From contig JAKLFE010000008.1 of the NCBI GenBank assembly GCA_022711355.1, forward strand, positions 41,455-105,454: DNA of 64,000 bases, given 5' to 3'. The translations under genes and the position numbers were made by a program. This DNA comes from Spirochaetota bacterium. Lineage in GTDB: Bacteria > Spirochaetota > Spirochaetia > Treponematales > Rectinemataceae. Shown one piece after another: positions 11,502 to 21,969 of this stretch. Positions within the stretch are counted from its first letter, which is position 1; each line of letters begins with the position of its first letter. Under the pieces are notes generated by a model. It was not told the DNA's origin and made no database searches. It was given only the letters and a program-made list of their open reading frames with translations.

Positions 11502-13381
11502 CTAGCCCCGCCCCTCCTCGGCCCCGCCCCGTCCGGCCGATCCCTCTCCCCAGGCCGGCAGCCTGACGACCATCGAGGTCATCTCGCCGGGAGAGCAAAA
11601 GATCGCGCCCTCGTGGGACTCGATGATGTGCTGGCAGATCGACAGCCCGAGGCCGGTATTCTTCTTCCCCTCCTTGGTGCTGAAGAAGGGATCGAATATG
11701 CGCTCGGCTATGCCAGGAGGGATGCCGCAGCCGTCGTCGAGGACCGCGATCTCCACGTAGCCCTCCGGCTCCTTGGCTTGGGCCCGCAACTCGATCACCC
11801 CCCCCTCGGAGACGGCCTCGACGCTGTTGATGATGAGGTTGACGAAGACCTGCTTCAGGCTGTTCTCGTCGCCGTATACCGAGAGCTCCCCGGTCAGCCT
11901 AGGCAGTCGGAAATCCACCGCCTTCTCCCGCAGGCGGTGCTCGACGAGGAGGGCCACATCGGCGAGGAGGGCCCCCAGGCGCAGGGGCCGCATGGGGAGG
12001 CTCCGGACCCGGGAGAAGGAGAGGAGGCTCCCGATGATCTCGCCGATCCGGTTGAGCTCCCGCTCGATCTTTCCGAGGCGCTCGAGCTCCGGTCCCTCGG
12101 ACCTGCGCCTGAGCAGGTCGACGTGGTTGAGGACCACGCTCAAGGGATTGGATATCTCGTGGGCGATCCCGGTGGCCAGCTCGGCCACCGAGGCGATCTT
12201 CTCGGAGCGGAGGAGGTAGTCCTGCAGGCAGCGCTCCGAGGTTATGTCCTCGACCACGAGGATGGTGCCGAGACGCTTCAGGTCCTCGTTCTTGAAGGGG
12301 AAGGACTTGAGCCGGAGCAGGGCCGGGCCGGGCCCGGCCGCCTCGGCCCCGCCGCCGCGCCGGAGCTCGTCCCAGGAGCGCTCCTCCTTCCGCGAGAGTG
12401 CCTGGGCCACCTCATCCGCCCGTTCGAGCCCCGCCGAGGCCAGGAGCTCGCCCGCCGCCCGGCCGAGCGCCTCGACGCCACGCAGATCGAGTGCCTCGAG
12501 GGCGGCGAAGTTGGCAGTCGACACGATCCCCGCCTGGTCGACGATGAGGATCCCCACGGGTATGTTCCGGATGACGTCCTCGTTGTAGCGCTTGAGGAGG
12601 AAGAGCTCCCGGTTGTCCTGCTCGAGCTCCTCCCGGCTCTGTGCGAAGGAGTAGGCCATCTTGATGAGCTTGAGCTTGTCGAGGTCCCGGATCTCCTCGG
12701 TGCCCTGCCTGAGGCCGTTCTTGAGTATCGTCACCCGGTCGGCGAACTGGAAGATCTCGTCGATGTCGTGGGTGATGTAGACGACGCTCCGGCCGCTCGC
12801 CTTGAACTCGAACAGGAGCCTGTACACGGCTTCCATCTCGCGGGGGGTAAGCTTGCTCGATATCTCGTCGAAGATGAGGAGCTCCGGTTCCGTCGAGATC
12901 GCCTTGGCGACCTCGACCATGAGGCGCTGCGCCTCGGTGAGGTCCTCGAGGCGGGCCCGCGGGTCGATGTCGGCCCCGAGGCGGCGGAACAGATCCCGCG
13001 CCCGCTCCTCCATCGCCGCCTCGTCGAGGAAGCCCAGGCGCCGGACGAGCCTCCGGCCCGTGAAGATGTTCTCCGCCGAGCTCAGGGTCGGGATTACGTT
13101 CATCCCCTGGTAGACGATGGCGATGCCGCTCTGGATCGCCGAGCGGGGGGTGAAGCCGGCCACCTCGCGGCCCTTGTAGCGGAGGGATCCCCCGTCCATG
13201 GAGACGGCCCCCGAGAGGATCTTCACGAGGGTCGACTTCCCCGCGCGATGCTCGCCGACGAGGCCGTGGATCTCGCCCTGCTCCACCTCGAAATCCACGC
13301 CGCGCAGGGCCCTGACCTCGTCGTAGCTGGCGCGGACGCCGCGCATCGACACGATGGGCGGCCGACCCGACCCCTGGGCCA

Positions 13382-13382
<1 letters not shown>
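11502..13382 (-). CDS. ABC ATPase-PAS-histidine kinase fusion (putative transport-coupled sensor kinase)
   Basis: 626 residues, no membrane segment. Residues ~10-240 resemble the first nucleotide-binding domain of ribose-type sugar ATPases: Walker A G-E-H-R-A-G-K-S (43-50), Q-loop V-Y-Q (90-92), Walker B L-L-I-F-D-E (168-173) and switch His205. The signature is altered (L-T-E-A-Q, 148-152, instead of LSxGQ) and the proline after Walker B is Ile. A PAS-like region (~262-385) follows, then HisKA with phospho-acceptor His408 (A-H-E-I-S-N-P) and an HATPase domain with N-box (515-519), D-D-G-C-G-I (549-554) and G-L-G-L (577-580). It overlaps the sigma-54 response regulator (TGATG) and is the last gene of the ribose-type ABC operon, so it probably phosphorylates that regulator. 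I infer that the ABC-like domain docks on the permease or responds to ATP; this is untested. Confidence 0.85.
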
Positions 13383-14701
<1,319 letters not shown>

Positions 14702-14816
14702 GCTCGCCACCGGCTCTGCGGATTCTACCACGGGCTGAAACCGCGGTCGAGCGGAAAAGGGGCGCGCCGCCCCGAGGCTGCGCGCGCCCAGGCCGGATAC
14801 TGATCCCGTCACCGAC

Positions 14817-15746
14817 TCACTTGAGCGGCTCGCCCCCGGCCGCGACGTTGTCGGCGGTGAAGATCCGGGAGCCCAGGACTATACGCTTCGCGACCTTCTG
14901 GCCGCCGAGGACCTTGAGGGCCTCGACGACCGCGACATCGCCGCCGGTCGGGTACTGGAAGGTCGCCGTGAGGATGCCCTGCTTGACGTAGGCGATGCCT
15001 TCGTGGGGCAGGGAGTCGATGCCGACGAAGGCCATCCCCTTCTCCCTCCCCACGGACTGAGCGGCAAGGAAGGCGCCGTGGGCCGAGGGGTCGTTGTGCC
15101 CGTAGACGACGTCGATCCTCTTGTAGCGCGCGAGGGCCGACTCCATCTCCTTGCGGGCATCGGGCTCGAGCCATTTGCAGTCCGCTTGGAAGATCACCTT
15201 TAGGTCGGAGCCCCTGATGGCCTCGATGAAGCCGTTGTGCCGGTCCTGGCCCGGGGTCGAGGTCTGGAGCCCCATGAGCTCGACGATGGTAGCGCCCTTG
15301 CCGCCGTACTTCCTGACGAGCCACTCGCCCACGGCCTTGCCGATCTTCTTGTTGTCCGCGCCGATGAACTGGGTGTAGTTCTCTCCGATGATGTCGCGAT
15401 CCAGTACGATGACCGGGATCCCCGCGGCCATGGCCTTGGAGACGGGCTCGGCGAGGGGCTGGGCCTCCTTCGGGCTGATGATGATGAGGTTGACCTTCGC
15501 GCTGATGAACTCCTCGACGTGGGAGCGCTGGATCAACGTGTCGTTCTGCGCATCCTTGAACACCATCTTGATCTCGGGGTGCTTGTCGGCCTCGCCCTTG
15601 ATGTCCGCGTTCATCTGCACGCGCCAGGGCTCCCCGAGGTTGCACTGGCTCATGCCGATGGTCCATTTCGCCTGCGCCGAGGCGCCCATGGCGAAGAGGG
15701 CCGCGACGACGAGCGCGCAGGCCCAGGCCTTTCCGATTCTCCTCAT
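14817..15746 (-). CDS. Ribose-type ABC transporter periplasmic binding protein
   Basis: 309 residues with a signal peptide (positively charged start, hydrophobic core, A-S-A-Q-A cut region). The mature part is a type 1 sugar-binding fold: W-T-I-G-M-S-Q start, I-I-I-S-P-K-E hinge segment, G-I-P-V-I-V-L-D-R-D, and a C-terminal V-V-E-A-L-K-V-L-G-G. It feeds the permease and ATPase genes just upstream. AAGGAGG stands 8 bases before the ATG at 15746; the upstream open frame is not used. The ligand, probably a sugar or polyol, cannot be named. Confidence 0.9.
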   Translation of the reverse strand: MRRIGKAWACALVVAALFAMGASAQAKWTIGMSQCNLGEPWRVQMNADIKGEADKHPEIKMVFKDAQNDTLIQRSHVEEFISAKVNLIIISPKEAQPLAEPVSKAMAAGIPVIVLDRDIIGENYTQFIGADNKKIGKAVGEWLVRKYGGKGATIVELMGLQTSTPGQDRHNGFIEAIRGSDLKVIFQADCKWLEPDARKEMESALARYKRIDVVYGHNDPSAHGAFLAAQSVGREKGMAFVGIDSLPHEGIAYVKQGILTATFQYPTGGDVAVVEALKVLGGQKVAKRIVLGSRIFTADNVAAGGEPLK

Positions 15747-15817
15747 ACCTTTGCCTCCTTGACGATATCTCAGGCGGTCCGGGGGGCCGCGCCGTTCACG
15801 AAGCTTCGGGCGGGGAC

Positions 15818-16807
15818 TCACTTGGCCCGCCTCCTCTGGGTGAGCACCGCGAGCACGACGATCACGCCGGTAACCATGAGCCTCCAAGCCTCGGGGACCG
15901 CGTTGATGGAGAGTATCTTCTGGAGGTAGCCGATCGTGAGGATCCCGAGGAGGGTGAGCCCCATGCTACCGCGGCCGCCGGACAGGCTCGTGCCGCCGAT
16001 GACCACCATAGCGATGGCGATGACCTCGTAATCCTTCCCCGCCTCGGGGTCCCCCTGGGTCTCCTGGGCCGCCTGGGCTATGCCGGCCACCGCGCACATG
16101 ATCCCGGCGAAGGCGTAGGCCAGGAACTTCGTCATCCGGACCGGGACTCCCGAGAGCCGCGCCGCTTCCTCGTTCCCGCCCACGGAGTAGAGCTCCCGGC
16201 CCCACTTGTGCCGCGCCAGGAAGACCCAGGCCACCGCGATGCAGACGAAGAAGATGACCGAGACGATGGACAGGTTGCCCCACAGGATCCGGGAGTCGAT
16301 GTCCTTGAAGATACTCGGCAGCTCCTTGATGACGACCTCCCCGCTCTTGGCGGTCACGTAGGTGGATATCTTCTTGCCCCCCGTTATGTACTTCGCCAGG
16401 CCCCGGGCGAAGTACTGCATCGCGAGGGTGGCGATGAAGGGCTGGAGCTTGGCCCGCGCGACCAGCCCCCCGGAGACGCCCCCGAGGGCCGCGCCGAGGA
16501 GGACGCAGGCGAGCACCGCGGCAGGCCAGGGCCAGTCCATATGCATGGTCAGGATGGAGAAGGAGACGGCCGAGACGCCGAGGATGCTGCCGACCGAGAG
16601 GTCGATGCCCCCGGTGATGACTACCATGGTCATCCCGCAGGCGAGGATGCCGTAGACGGAGGCCTGCCTGAGCGTGTCGCGATGGGTGCCGAGCTTGAAG
16701 AAGGCCCCGTCCGCGTTGAAGGCCATGCCGAGGGCGAGCACGAGGAGGAATTCCAGGGCGGCCCGCCCCGCAGAGCTCGACAGGGCCTTCCGTAGCGTCT
16801 TCAGCAT
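15818..16807 (-). CDS. Ribose-type ABC transporter permease
   Basis: 329 residues from the ATG at 16807, with 8-10 membrane segments. It carries the family segments G-M-T-M-V-V-I-T-G-G-I-D-L-S-V-G-S and A-G-I-M-C-A-V-A-G-I, and near the end G-G-T-S-L-S-G-G-R-G. It overlaps the stop of the ATPase gene by 7 bp, so translation is coupled. As a homodimer it would form the membrane channel for the solute delivered by the binding protein. Confidence 0.92.
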   Translation of the reverse strand: MLKTLRKALSSSAGRAALEFLLVLALGMAFNADGAFFKLGTHRDTLRQASVYGILACGMTMVVITGGIDLSVGSILGVSAVSFSILTMHMDWPWPAAVLACVLLGAALGGVSGGLVARAKLQPFIATLAMQYFARGLAKYITGGKKISTYVTAKSGEVVIKELPSIFKDIDSRILWGNLSIVSVIFFVCIAVAWVFLARHKWGRELYSVGGNEEAARLSGVPVRMTKFLAYAFAGIMCAVAGIAQAAQETQGDPEAGKDYEVIAIAMVVIGGTSLSGGRGSMGLTLLGILTIGYLQKILSINAVPEAWRLMVTGVIVVLAVLTQRRRAK

Positions 16808-18351
16808 CGTCGCACCTTCCCCTCGGCGGCCGCCTCGGCCGCCTCGACTTTGCCCATGGCGGCGGAGAGGACCCGCTCGGCGCTGGCCTCGTCCCGCGAG
16901 AGCTCGGAGGTTATGCGCCCCCGATGCATCACCAGTATGCGGTCGCTCATCGCGAGCAGCTCCGGCATCTCGGATGTGATGAGGAGTATGGCTATCCCGC
17001 GCGCGGTCCACTCGTTCATGAGCTGGTATATATCGTGCTTGGCTCCGACGTCGATGCCCCTGGTCGGCTCGTCGAGGAGGAGTATCCGCGGATCGGCCGC
17101 CAGCCACTTCCCTATCGCCGCCTTCTGCTGGTTGCCGCCCGAGAGGGACTCGGCCTCCATGTCGAGGGAGGCCGCCTTGAGCCTGAGCGAGGCGCCGATG
17201 CGCGCCGCCAGCCCGGCCTCCCGGGCCGGATTCCTCCAGCCCCAGGTCGAGAGCCGGCCGAGGCTGGCCGCGCAGATGTTGGCCGTAACCGACTGCGAGA
17301 GGACAAGCCCCGTGGCCTTGCGGTCGTTCGAGAGGAGGGCAAGCCCGGCGTCGATCGCGTCCCGAGGCCGGCGGACCGAGAGCTCGCGGCCCTCGACCTC
17401 CAGCCGGCCCGACGCGCGCCCAGGCAGGCCTCCGAATATCCCCAGGAGGAGCTGGCTGGCCCCGGAATCCTGCAGGCCCCCGAGGCCGAGGATCTCGCCC
17501 CTGCGGACGGAGAGCGAGACCGCGTCGACCAAGGGCCGCGCCGAGCGGTCGGCGCCCCTGACGCTGAAGCCCTCCACCCGGAGGGCCACGCTCCCGGGCG
17601 CGGAGCCATGGCGCGGGAAGCGGTCATCCACTTCGCGGCCCACCATCAGGGCGACCAGCTCCCGTTCCGGCATGCGGGCCGCCTCCCGGCTCCCCACCAT
17701 GCGCCCGTCCCGGAGCACGGTGACCCGGTCGGCGAGCCTCTGTATCTCCTCCATGCGGTGGGTGATGTAGACGATGCCCCGGCCCGTCGCCTTGAGCCGG
17801 GCGATAATGGAGAAGAGCAGCTCGGCATCCTGGGCGTTCAGGGCGCTCGAGGGCTCGTCCATGACGATGACCCGGGCTTCGAGCCGGACGGCCTTGGCGA
17901 TCTCGAGTAGCTGCCGCGAGGAGATCGGGAGATCCTCCACCGCCCCGTCCAGGTCGAGGTTGAGCCCGACCTCGGCGAGGGCGGCCGACGCTCCCGCGCG
18001 CTGGGCCCTGGCGCGGACGAAGCCCGCCCGGACCAGGGGGCTGCCCAGGAGGAGGTTCTCCGCCACGCTCATGGGCGGGACCAGCGAGAGCTCCTGGTGG
18101 ATCACCGCGATGCCAAGCCGTTTGGCCTCGAGGGGCGAGACCGGCCTGACCCGCCGGCCGTCGAGCTCGATCGTCCCGCGATAGTCGGAATAGGCCCCCG
18201 CGAGGATCTTGATGAGGGTGCTCTTGCCGGCGCCGTTCTCCCCAGCGAGCACGTGGACTTCGCCGGGGAAGACGTCGAAGTCCACCCCGTCGAGGACGGG
18301 CGCCCCTCCGAAGCTCTTCGATATCCCGCGCATGGATGCCAAGGCCCGCAT
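16801..18351 (-). CDS. Ribose-type ABC transporter ATPase (RbsA/MglA family)
   Basis: 516 residues with two ABC domains, the normal arrangement of sugar importer ATPases. Domain 1 has Walker A G-E-N-G-A-G-K-S and V-I-H-Q-E-L-S-L-V-P; domain 2 has L-S-G-G-N-Q-Q-K and L-L-L-D-E-P-T-R-G-I-D-V-G-A. The start at 18351 is preferred because AGGAGG precedes it and the ~500-residue family length fits; the frame stays open to 18555 but passes through the promoter. First gene of the operon controlled by the -24/-12 promoter at 18397-18413. Confidence 0.92.
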   Translation of the reverse strand: MRALASMRGISKSFGGAPVLDGVDFDVFPGEVHVLAGENGAGKSTLIKILAGAYSDYRGTIELDGRRVRPVSPLEAKRLGIAVIHQELSLVPPMSVAENLLLGSPLVRAGFVRARAQRAGASAALAEVGLNLDLDGAVEDLPISSRQLLEIAKAVRLEARVIVMDEPSSALNAQDAELLFSIIARLKATGRGIVYITHRMEEIQRLADRVTVLRDGRMVGSREAARMPERELVALMVGREVDDRFPRHGSAPGSVALRVEGFSVRGADRSARPLVDAVSLSVRRGEILGLGGLQDSGASQLLLGIFGGLPGRASGRLEVEGRELSVRRPRDAIDAGLALLSNDRKATGLVLSQSVTANICAASLGRLSTWGWRNPAREAGLAARIGASLRLKAASLDMEAESLSGGNQQKAAIGKWLAADPRILLLDEPTRGIDVGAKHDIYQLMNEWTARGIAILLITSEMPELLAMSDRILVMHRGRITSELSRDEASAERVLSAAMGKVEAAEAAAEGKVRRC

Positions 18352-18396
18352 TCCCGTTCTCCTCCTAAGCCTCGCCCGAGAACCCGCTGAGCATAT

Positions 18397-18413
18397 AGCA
18401 AACAACGTGCCAA
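18397..18413 (-). promoter_or_regulatory. Consensus sigma-54 (-24/-12) promoter of the ribose-type ABC / two-component operon
   Basis: Read on the minus strand the site is TTGGCACG-TTGT-TTGCT, a full match to the sigma-54 consensus with exactly 10 bases between GG and GC. The predicted start (~18387) lies about 35 bases before the ATPase ATG. The operon encodes a sigma-54 activator, which fits. Confidence 0.88.
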
Positions 18414-18516
18414 CGCCCCGGAGGGGCGGAGGGCGCGGGAAAGGGCCTCCAGCACGGCCCGGGCCATCACGGGAGGCGGCGCCGCTCGACATCCCGGCCT
18501 CGCCATGTCCCGACTC

Positions 18517-18553
18517 TTTCCCGGGACGGGAAAAAACGGGAAAGGCCCTTCCC
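18517..18553. promoter_or_regulatory. Candidate upstream activator sites for the sigma-54 regulator
   Basis: A perfect inverted repeat TTTCCCG-GGA-CGGGAAA (18517-18533) is followed by a near-palindrome GGGAAAGGCCCTTCCC (18538-18553). The half-site CGGGAAA recurs at about 18436. The sites are 105-140 bp upstream of the -24 element, a usual enhancer distance. They also lie ~110-140 bp before the divergent SDR gene. The rest of the 307-bp gap shows nothing else clear. Confidence 0.5.
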
Positions 18554-18658
18554 ATTCCCTTCGGGGCCGCGGGAGGCTAGTATCGAAGGGCCCGGACCCG
18601 GGCCGCCGCAGGGCCCGCAGCCGGGCGGCGCCGCGAGCGCGGCGCGAGGAGGAAGGCC

Positions 18659-19420
18659 ATGGATGAGCGCTTCGGCATGGAGGGCAAGGTCGTCCTCGTC
18701 ACCGGCGCGAGCCGCGGCATCGGCCATGGCCTCGCCCTCGACCTCGCGCTGCGGGGGGCCCGCGTCGTCGCCCTGGCCCGATCCCTCCCCCTCCTCGAGG
18801 AGCTCCGGGAGGAGATCGGATCGAAGGGCGGCTCCTGCTCGATCCGCGCCCTCGACCTCAGGGACGCGGCCGCCATCGGGCCCGCCTTCGACGCCGTCGC
18901 GGCCGAGGAGGGGCGGATCGACGTCCTGGTGAACAACGCGGGCATGGGCAAGCCCATCCCCGCCCTCGAACTGAGCGAGGCCGACTGGGACGAGATGCTC
19001 TCTCTCAACCTCAAGGCCGCCTTCTTCTGCGCCCAGGCCGCGGCCCGGCACATGCTCGCCGCGGGGAAGGGCCGCATCGTCAACATGAGCTCGCAGGCGG
19101 CCGTGGTCGCCATCCCCGGCGAGGCAGCCTACTGCGCCTCCAAGGGCGGTCTCAACCAGCTGACCAAGGCCCTGGCCCTCGAGTGGTCGGGCCGGGGCGT
19201 CACGGTCAACGCGGTGGGCCCCACCTTCACCTACACCCCGGGCACGGCCGAGCGCCTCGACGATCCGGCCTTCCGCGCCGCCGTCCTGGCCAAGATCCCC
19301 CGCGGCCGCGTCGGGACGATAGGCGACATAGCTGCCGCCGTGCAGTACCTCGCCTCCGACGCGGCGGACCTCGTCACCGGCGCATTCCTCCTCGTGGACG
19401 GGGGCTGGACCATCGAGTGA
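18659..19420 (+). CDS. Short-chain dehydrogenase/reductase (SDR family)
   Basis: 253 residues. Classical SDR features: cofactor motif T-G-A-S-R-G-I-G, N-N-A-G, catalytic Ser in M-S-S-Q and the Y-C-A-S-K pair, and a C-terminal L-V-T-G-A-F-L-L-V-D-G-G. These are NAD(P)-dependent oxidoreductases; resemblance to gluconate-5-dehydrogenase-like members suggests a sugar or polyol substrate. Being divergent from the ribose-type ABC operon supports a catabolic link. AGGAGGAAGG precedes the ATG. Confidence 0.9.
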   Translation: MDERFGMEGKVVLVTGASRGIGHGLALDLALRGARVVALARSLPLLEELREEIGSKGGSCSIRALDLRDAAAIGPAFDAVAAEEGRIDVLVNNAGMGKPIPALELSEADWDEMLSLNLKAAFFCAQAAARHMLAAGKGRIVNMSSQAAVVAIPGEAAYCASKGGLNQLTKALALEWSGRGVTVNAVGPTFTYTPGTAERLDDPAFRAAVLAKIPRGRVGTIGDIAAAVQYLASDAADLVTGAFLLVDGGWTIE

Positions 19421-19433
19421 GGCCGGGCCGCAC

Positions 19434-20105
19434 TCAGCGGGCCAGGACCGACTCGAGGTAGGCGAGGAAGGGCCGCATCGCCTTGAACGACTCGAGGGCC
19501 CGCGGCACCAGGTCCGCGGCGGCGGCCTCCCGGTCGCTCAAGGGATGGACGACGAGGAACTGCTTATGCCTAAGCAGCTCGATCTCGGGGTGCTCCTTGG
19601 GATAGCCCTGGGGCGCGGTCTTGAGCGAGTCCCCCGCGAGGCCGCCGAACTCCCGCGCGAAGGCGGGAGCGGCGAGGATCCGCTTGAGGGGCTTGGGGTC
19701 CCGCGCTATGGCCTCCCTGACCGCGGCGAGCTCGGCGGGCGCGGGCTCGTAGAGGCCGCCGGCGAGCATGGAGGCCCCCGCGGGCTCGAGGTGGAAGTAA
19801 TACGAGCGGAGCCCCGCCTTGCGGCCCCCCGCCCCCAGGAGGGCGCCCATGTTCGTCTTGTAGGGGGACTTGTCCCGCGAGAAGCGCAGGTCGCGGTTGA
19901 TCCGGAAGACGCAGTCCTTGGGCGAGACCCCGCCCAGCTCCTCGGTCGCGGCGAGCCCGGAGAGGAGCTCGGCGACCAGGCCGAGGAAGGCCTCGCGGGC
20001 CGCCTCGTAGCGGCCCCGGTTGGCCTCGAACCAGTCGCGATCGTTGTTGGCCGCGAGCTCGCGGAGGAAGGCGAGGATCAGGCGGACGTCGGCTGGGCTG
20101 CTCAT
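19434..20105 (-). CDS. DUF2461 family protein
   Basis: 223 residues. The segments F-L-R-E-L-A-A-N-N-D-R-D-W-F-E-A-N-R, N-R-D-L-R-F-S-R-D-K-S-P-Y-K-T-N and Y-Y-F-H-L-E-P are hallmarks of DUF2461, a widespread family without an assigned biochemical role. The start at 20105 matches family length; the ORF extends further only as a shadow of the divergent gene. It is convergent with the SDR gene, 13 bp apart. Confidence 0.88.
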   Translation of the reverse strand: MSSPADVRLILAFLRELAANNDRDWFEANRGRYEAAREAFLGLVAELLSGLAATEELGGVSPKDCVFRINRDLRFSRDKSPYKTNMGALLGAGGRKAGLRSYYFHLEPAGASMLAGGLYEPAPAELAAVREAIARDPKPLKRILAAPAFAREFGGLAGDSLKTAPQGYPKEHPEIELLRHKQFLVVHPLSDREAAAADLVPRALESFKAMRPFLAYLESVLAR

Positions 20106-20228
20106 GAGACCATTAAGGGCGAGCGGCCGCGGGCCGTCAAGGGCGGGCCGCGGGCTGATCCCGGGCGAGCCGTGCTGACACGGAGGCGCGAAGGCGGTAC
20201 AGTACGGGCGCGGAAGCGAGGAGGGACT

Positions 20229-20954
20229 ATGGATGAGCGCTTGGGCGAGGATGCGCGGGCCGCAGGGAATGAAGCGCGAGGACCCATCAGGATCGACCTC
20301 GGCTTCGTGAACGCCTACCTCCTCCCGGCCGCGGAGGGCTTCGTCCTCGTCGACGCGGGCACGGCGGCTCACTGCGCCAAGCTCGAGGCGGCCCTCGGCC
20401 GGGCCGGCTGCGGCAAGGGCGACCTGCGGCTCATCGTCCTGAGCCACGCCGACCCGGACCACGGCGGCTGCGCGGCGGCCCTCGCGGCGGCCTACGGAGC
20501 GCCCATCGCCCTCCACCCCGGCGAGCTCCCCCAGTTCGAGCGGGGCGAGACGCCCCGGCGGAGTGGGCGGGGGCTCGCGGCGAAGCTCTTCGTCGCCTTC
20601 GCGAACCGGCCCGGGAAGCCCGCCGCGGCGGGGCGCTCCGCCCTCGAGCTCGGCGAGGGAAGCTCCCTCGCCGAGTACGGCCTCGAGGCGCGGGTCCTCC
20701 ACCTGCCGGGCCACACGCCCGGCTCGATCGCCCTCCTCCTCGGCGACGGGAGCCTGGTCGCCGGCGACATCCTCGCCAACATGCGCCGGCCCGGCCTCTC
20801 GCCCTTCGTCTGGGACGCGAGGCGCTACGACGAGTCCCTCGCGCGGCTCCAGGGCCTGGCCGGCTCGATAGCGACCGTCTACCCGGGCCACGGCTCGCCC
20901 TTCCCCGGCGAGGCCATCCTCGGCATCGAGCCCCTGGGCGGGTCGCGGCCGTGA
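20229..20954 (+). CDS. Metallo-beta-lactamase fold hydrolase
   Basis: 241 residues. Metal-binding motif S-H-A-D-P-D-H-G-G, then L-P-G-H-T-P-G-S and G-D-I-L as further ligands, and P-G-H-G near the end. In the HxHxDH motif the second His is Asp, a variant found in a subset of the superfamily. Probably a glyoxalase II-like thioesterase or related hydrolase; substrate unknown. Its TGA overlaps the GTG start of the glutaminase gene (GTGA). Confidence 0.82.
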   Translation: MDERLGEDARAAGNEARGPIRIDLGFVNAYLLPAAEGFVLVDAGTAAHCAKLEAALGRAGCGKGDLRLIVLSHADPDHGGCAAALAAAYGAPIALHPGELPQFERGETPRRSGRGLAAKLFVAFANRPGKPAAAGRSALELGEGSSLAEYGLEARVLHLPGHTPGSIALLLGDGSLVAGDILANMRRPGLSPFVWDARRYDESLARLQGLAGSIATVYPGHGSPFPGEAILGIEPLGGSRP

Positions 20955-21898
20955 GCTCCGGCCGCGCGACGCAGGAGCTCCTCGACCGCCTCGTCGAGGG
21001 CGCTCGGGCGGCGGCTCGGGCCGGCCGCGTCGCCGACTACATACCGGCCCTCGCCCGGGCCCGGCCCGAGGCGGTCGGCGCGGCGATCACGAGCGTCGAG
21101 GGCGAGCTCCTCGAATCGGGGGAAGCGCGCGCGGGCTTCACCCTCCAGAGCGTCTCCAAGGCCATCGCCCTCCCCTACGTCATCGACGCGCGCGGCGAGG
21201 AGGCGGTCTTCTCGCGGGTGGGCAAGGAGCCGACGGGGGACCCCTTCAACTCCATCATCCGCCTCGAGGCCTCCTCGCTCAAGAAGCCCTACAACCCCAT
21301 GATCAACGCCGGCGCCATCGTGCTGAGCTCCCTCATGCCCGGCTCCACCGGCGAGGAGCGGGCCGCGGGCTTCCGCGGCTACGCGGCGGCCCTCCTCGGC
21401 CTGCCCTCCTTGGCCTTGGACGAGGAGGTCTACCGCTCCGAGGCGGCCACGGCGAACAAGAACCGCTCCATAGCCTGGTTCCTCAAGGAGCTCGGCCTGG
21501 TCGAGGGCGAGGTCGACGAGGCCCTCGACGGCTACTTCCGCCAGTGCGCGACGCTGGTCGACGCCGCCTCCCTCTCGCGCTGCGGCGCCTGCCTCGCCCT
21601 CGACGGCCTGGAGCCGGGGAGCGCGGGGGGCTCGGGCCGGCGGCTCATGAGCGAGCGGGCTGCCCGGGTCACCAAGGCCCTCATGTGCAGCTGCGGCCTC
21701 TACGACGGCTCGGGCGCTTTCTGCGTCGAGGCCGGCATCCCCGCTAAGAGCGGCGTGGGCGGGGGCATCCTGGCCTCGGCCCGGGGCCGAGCGGGCATCG
21801 GGAGCTACGGCCCCGCCCTCGACCCGCGGGGCAACTCCGCGGCGGGCCTCAGCATCGTCGAGGGCCTGTCGAGGGAGCTCGGCCTCTTCGCCCTCTAG
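20951..21898 (+). CDS. glsA: Glutaminase A
   Basis: 315 residues from a GTG start overlapping the previous stop. It carries the serine-dependent glutaminase signatures: F-T-L-Q-S-V-S-K with the S-x-x-K catalytic pair, T-G-D-P-F-N-S, K-P-Y-N-P-M-I-N-A-G-A-I, Y-F-R-Q-C-A, K-S-G-V-G-G-G-I and a Tyr in the S-C-G-L-Y-D segment. It hydrolyses glutamine to glutamate and ammonia in the cytosol. Length and motif order match the family. Confidence 0.95.
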   Translation: MSSGRATQELLDRLVEGARAAARAGRVADYIPALARARPEAVGAAITSVEGELLESGEARAGFTLQSVSKAIALPYVIDARGEEAVFSRVGKEPTGDPFNSIIRLEASSLKKPYNPMINAGAIVLSSLMPGSTGEERAAGFRGYAAALLGLPSLALDEEVYRSEAATANKNRSIAWFLKELGLVEGEVDEALDGYFRQCATLVDAASLSRCGACLALDGLEPGSAGGSGRRLMSERAARVTKALMCSCGLYDGSGAFCVEAGIPAKSGVGGGILASARGRAGIGSYGPALDPRGNSAAGLSIVEGLSRELGLFAL

Positions 21899-21933
21899 GC
21901 CCCGCACCGCCGGCAGATTAATTTCTGCTTACC

Positions 21934-21942
21934 TGCTATACT
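21934..21942 (+). promoter_or_regulatory. Extended -10 promoter of the 59-residue protein gene
   Basis: TGC-TATACT is an extended -10 element in an AT-richer patch. No good -35 box is seen. A start near 21949 gives a leader of about 20 bases containing the ribosome site GGAG. Confidence 0.45.
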
Positions 21943-21969
21943 GGCCCATCTTCCCAACCTGGAGCCCCC

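Noticed and set aside
14702..14812. Longer N-terminus for the sigma-54 response regulator
   Set aside because: The extra 37 residues are low-complexity and precede a typical receiver-domain start at the internal ATG.
18352..18555. Longer N-terminus for the ribose-type ATPase
   Set aside because: It would run through the sigma-54 promoter; the internal ATG has AGGAGG and the usual family length.
18659..20242. Shared 14 bases ATGGATGAGCGCTT at the starts of the SDR and metallo-beta-lactamase genes
   Set aside because: Short identity, no further similarity; probably chance.
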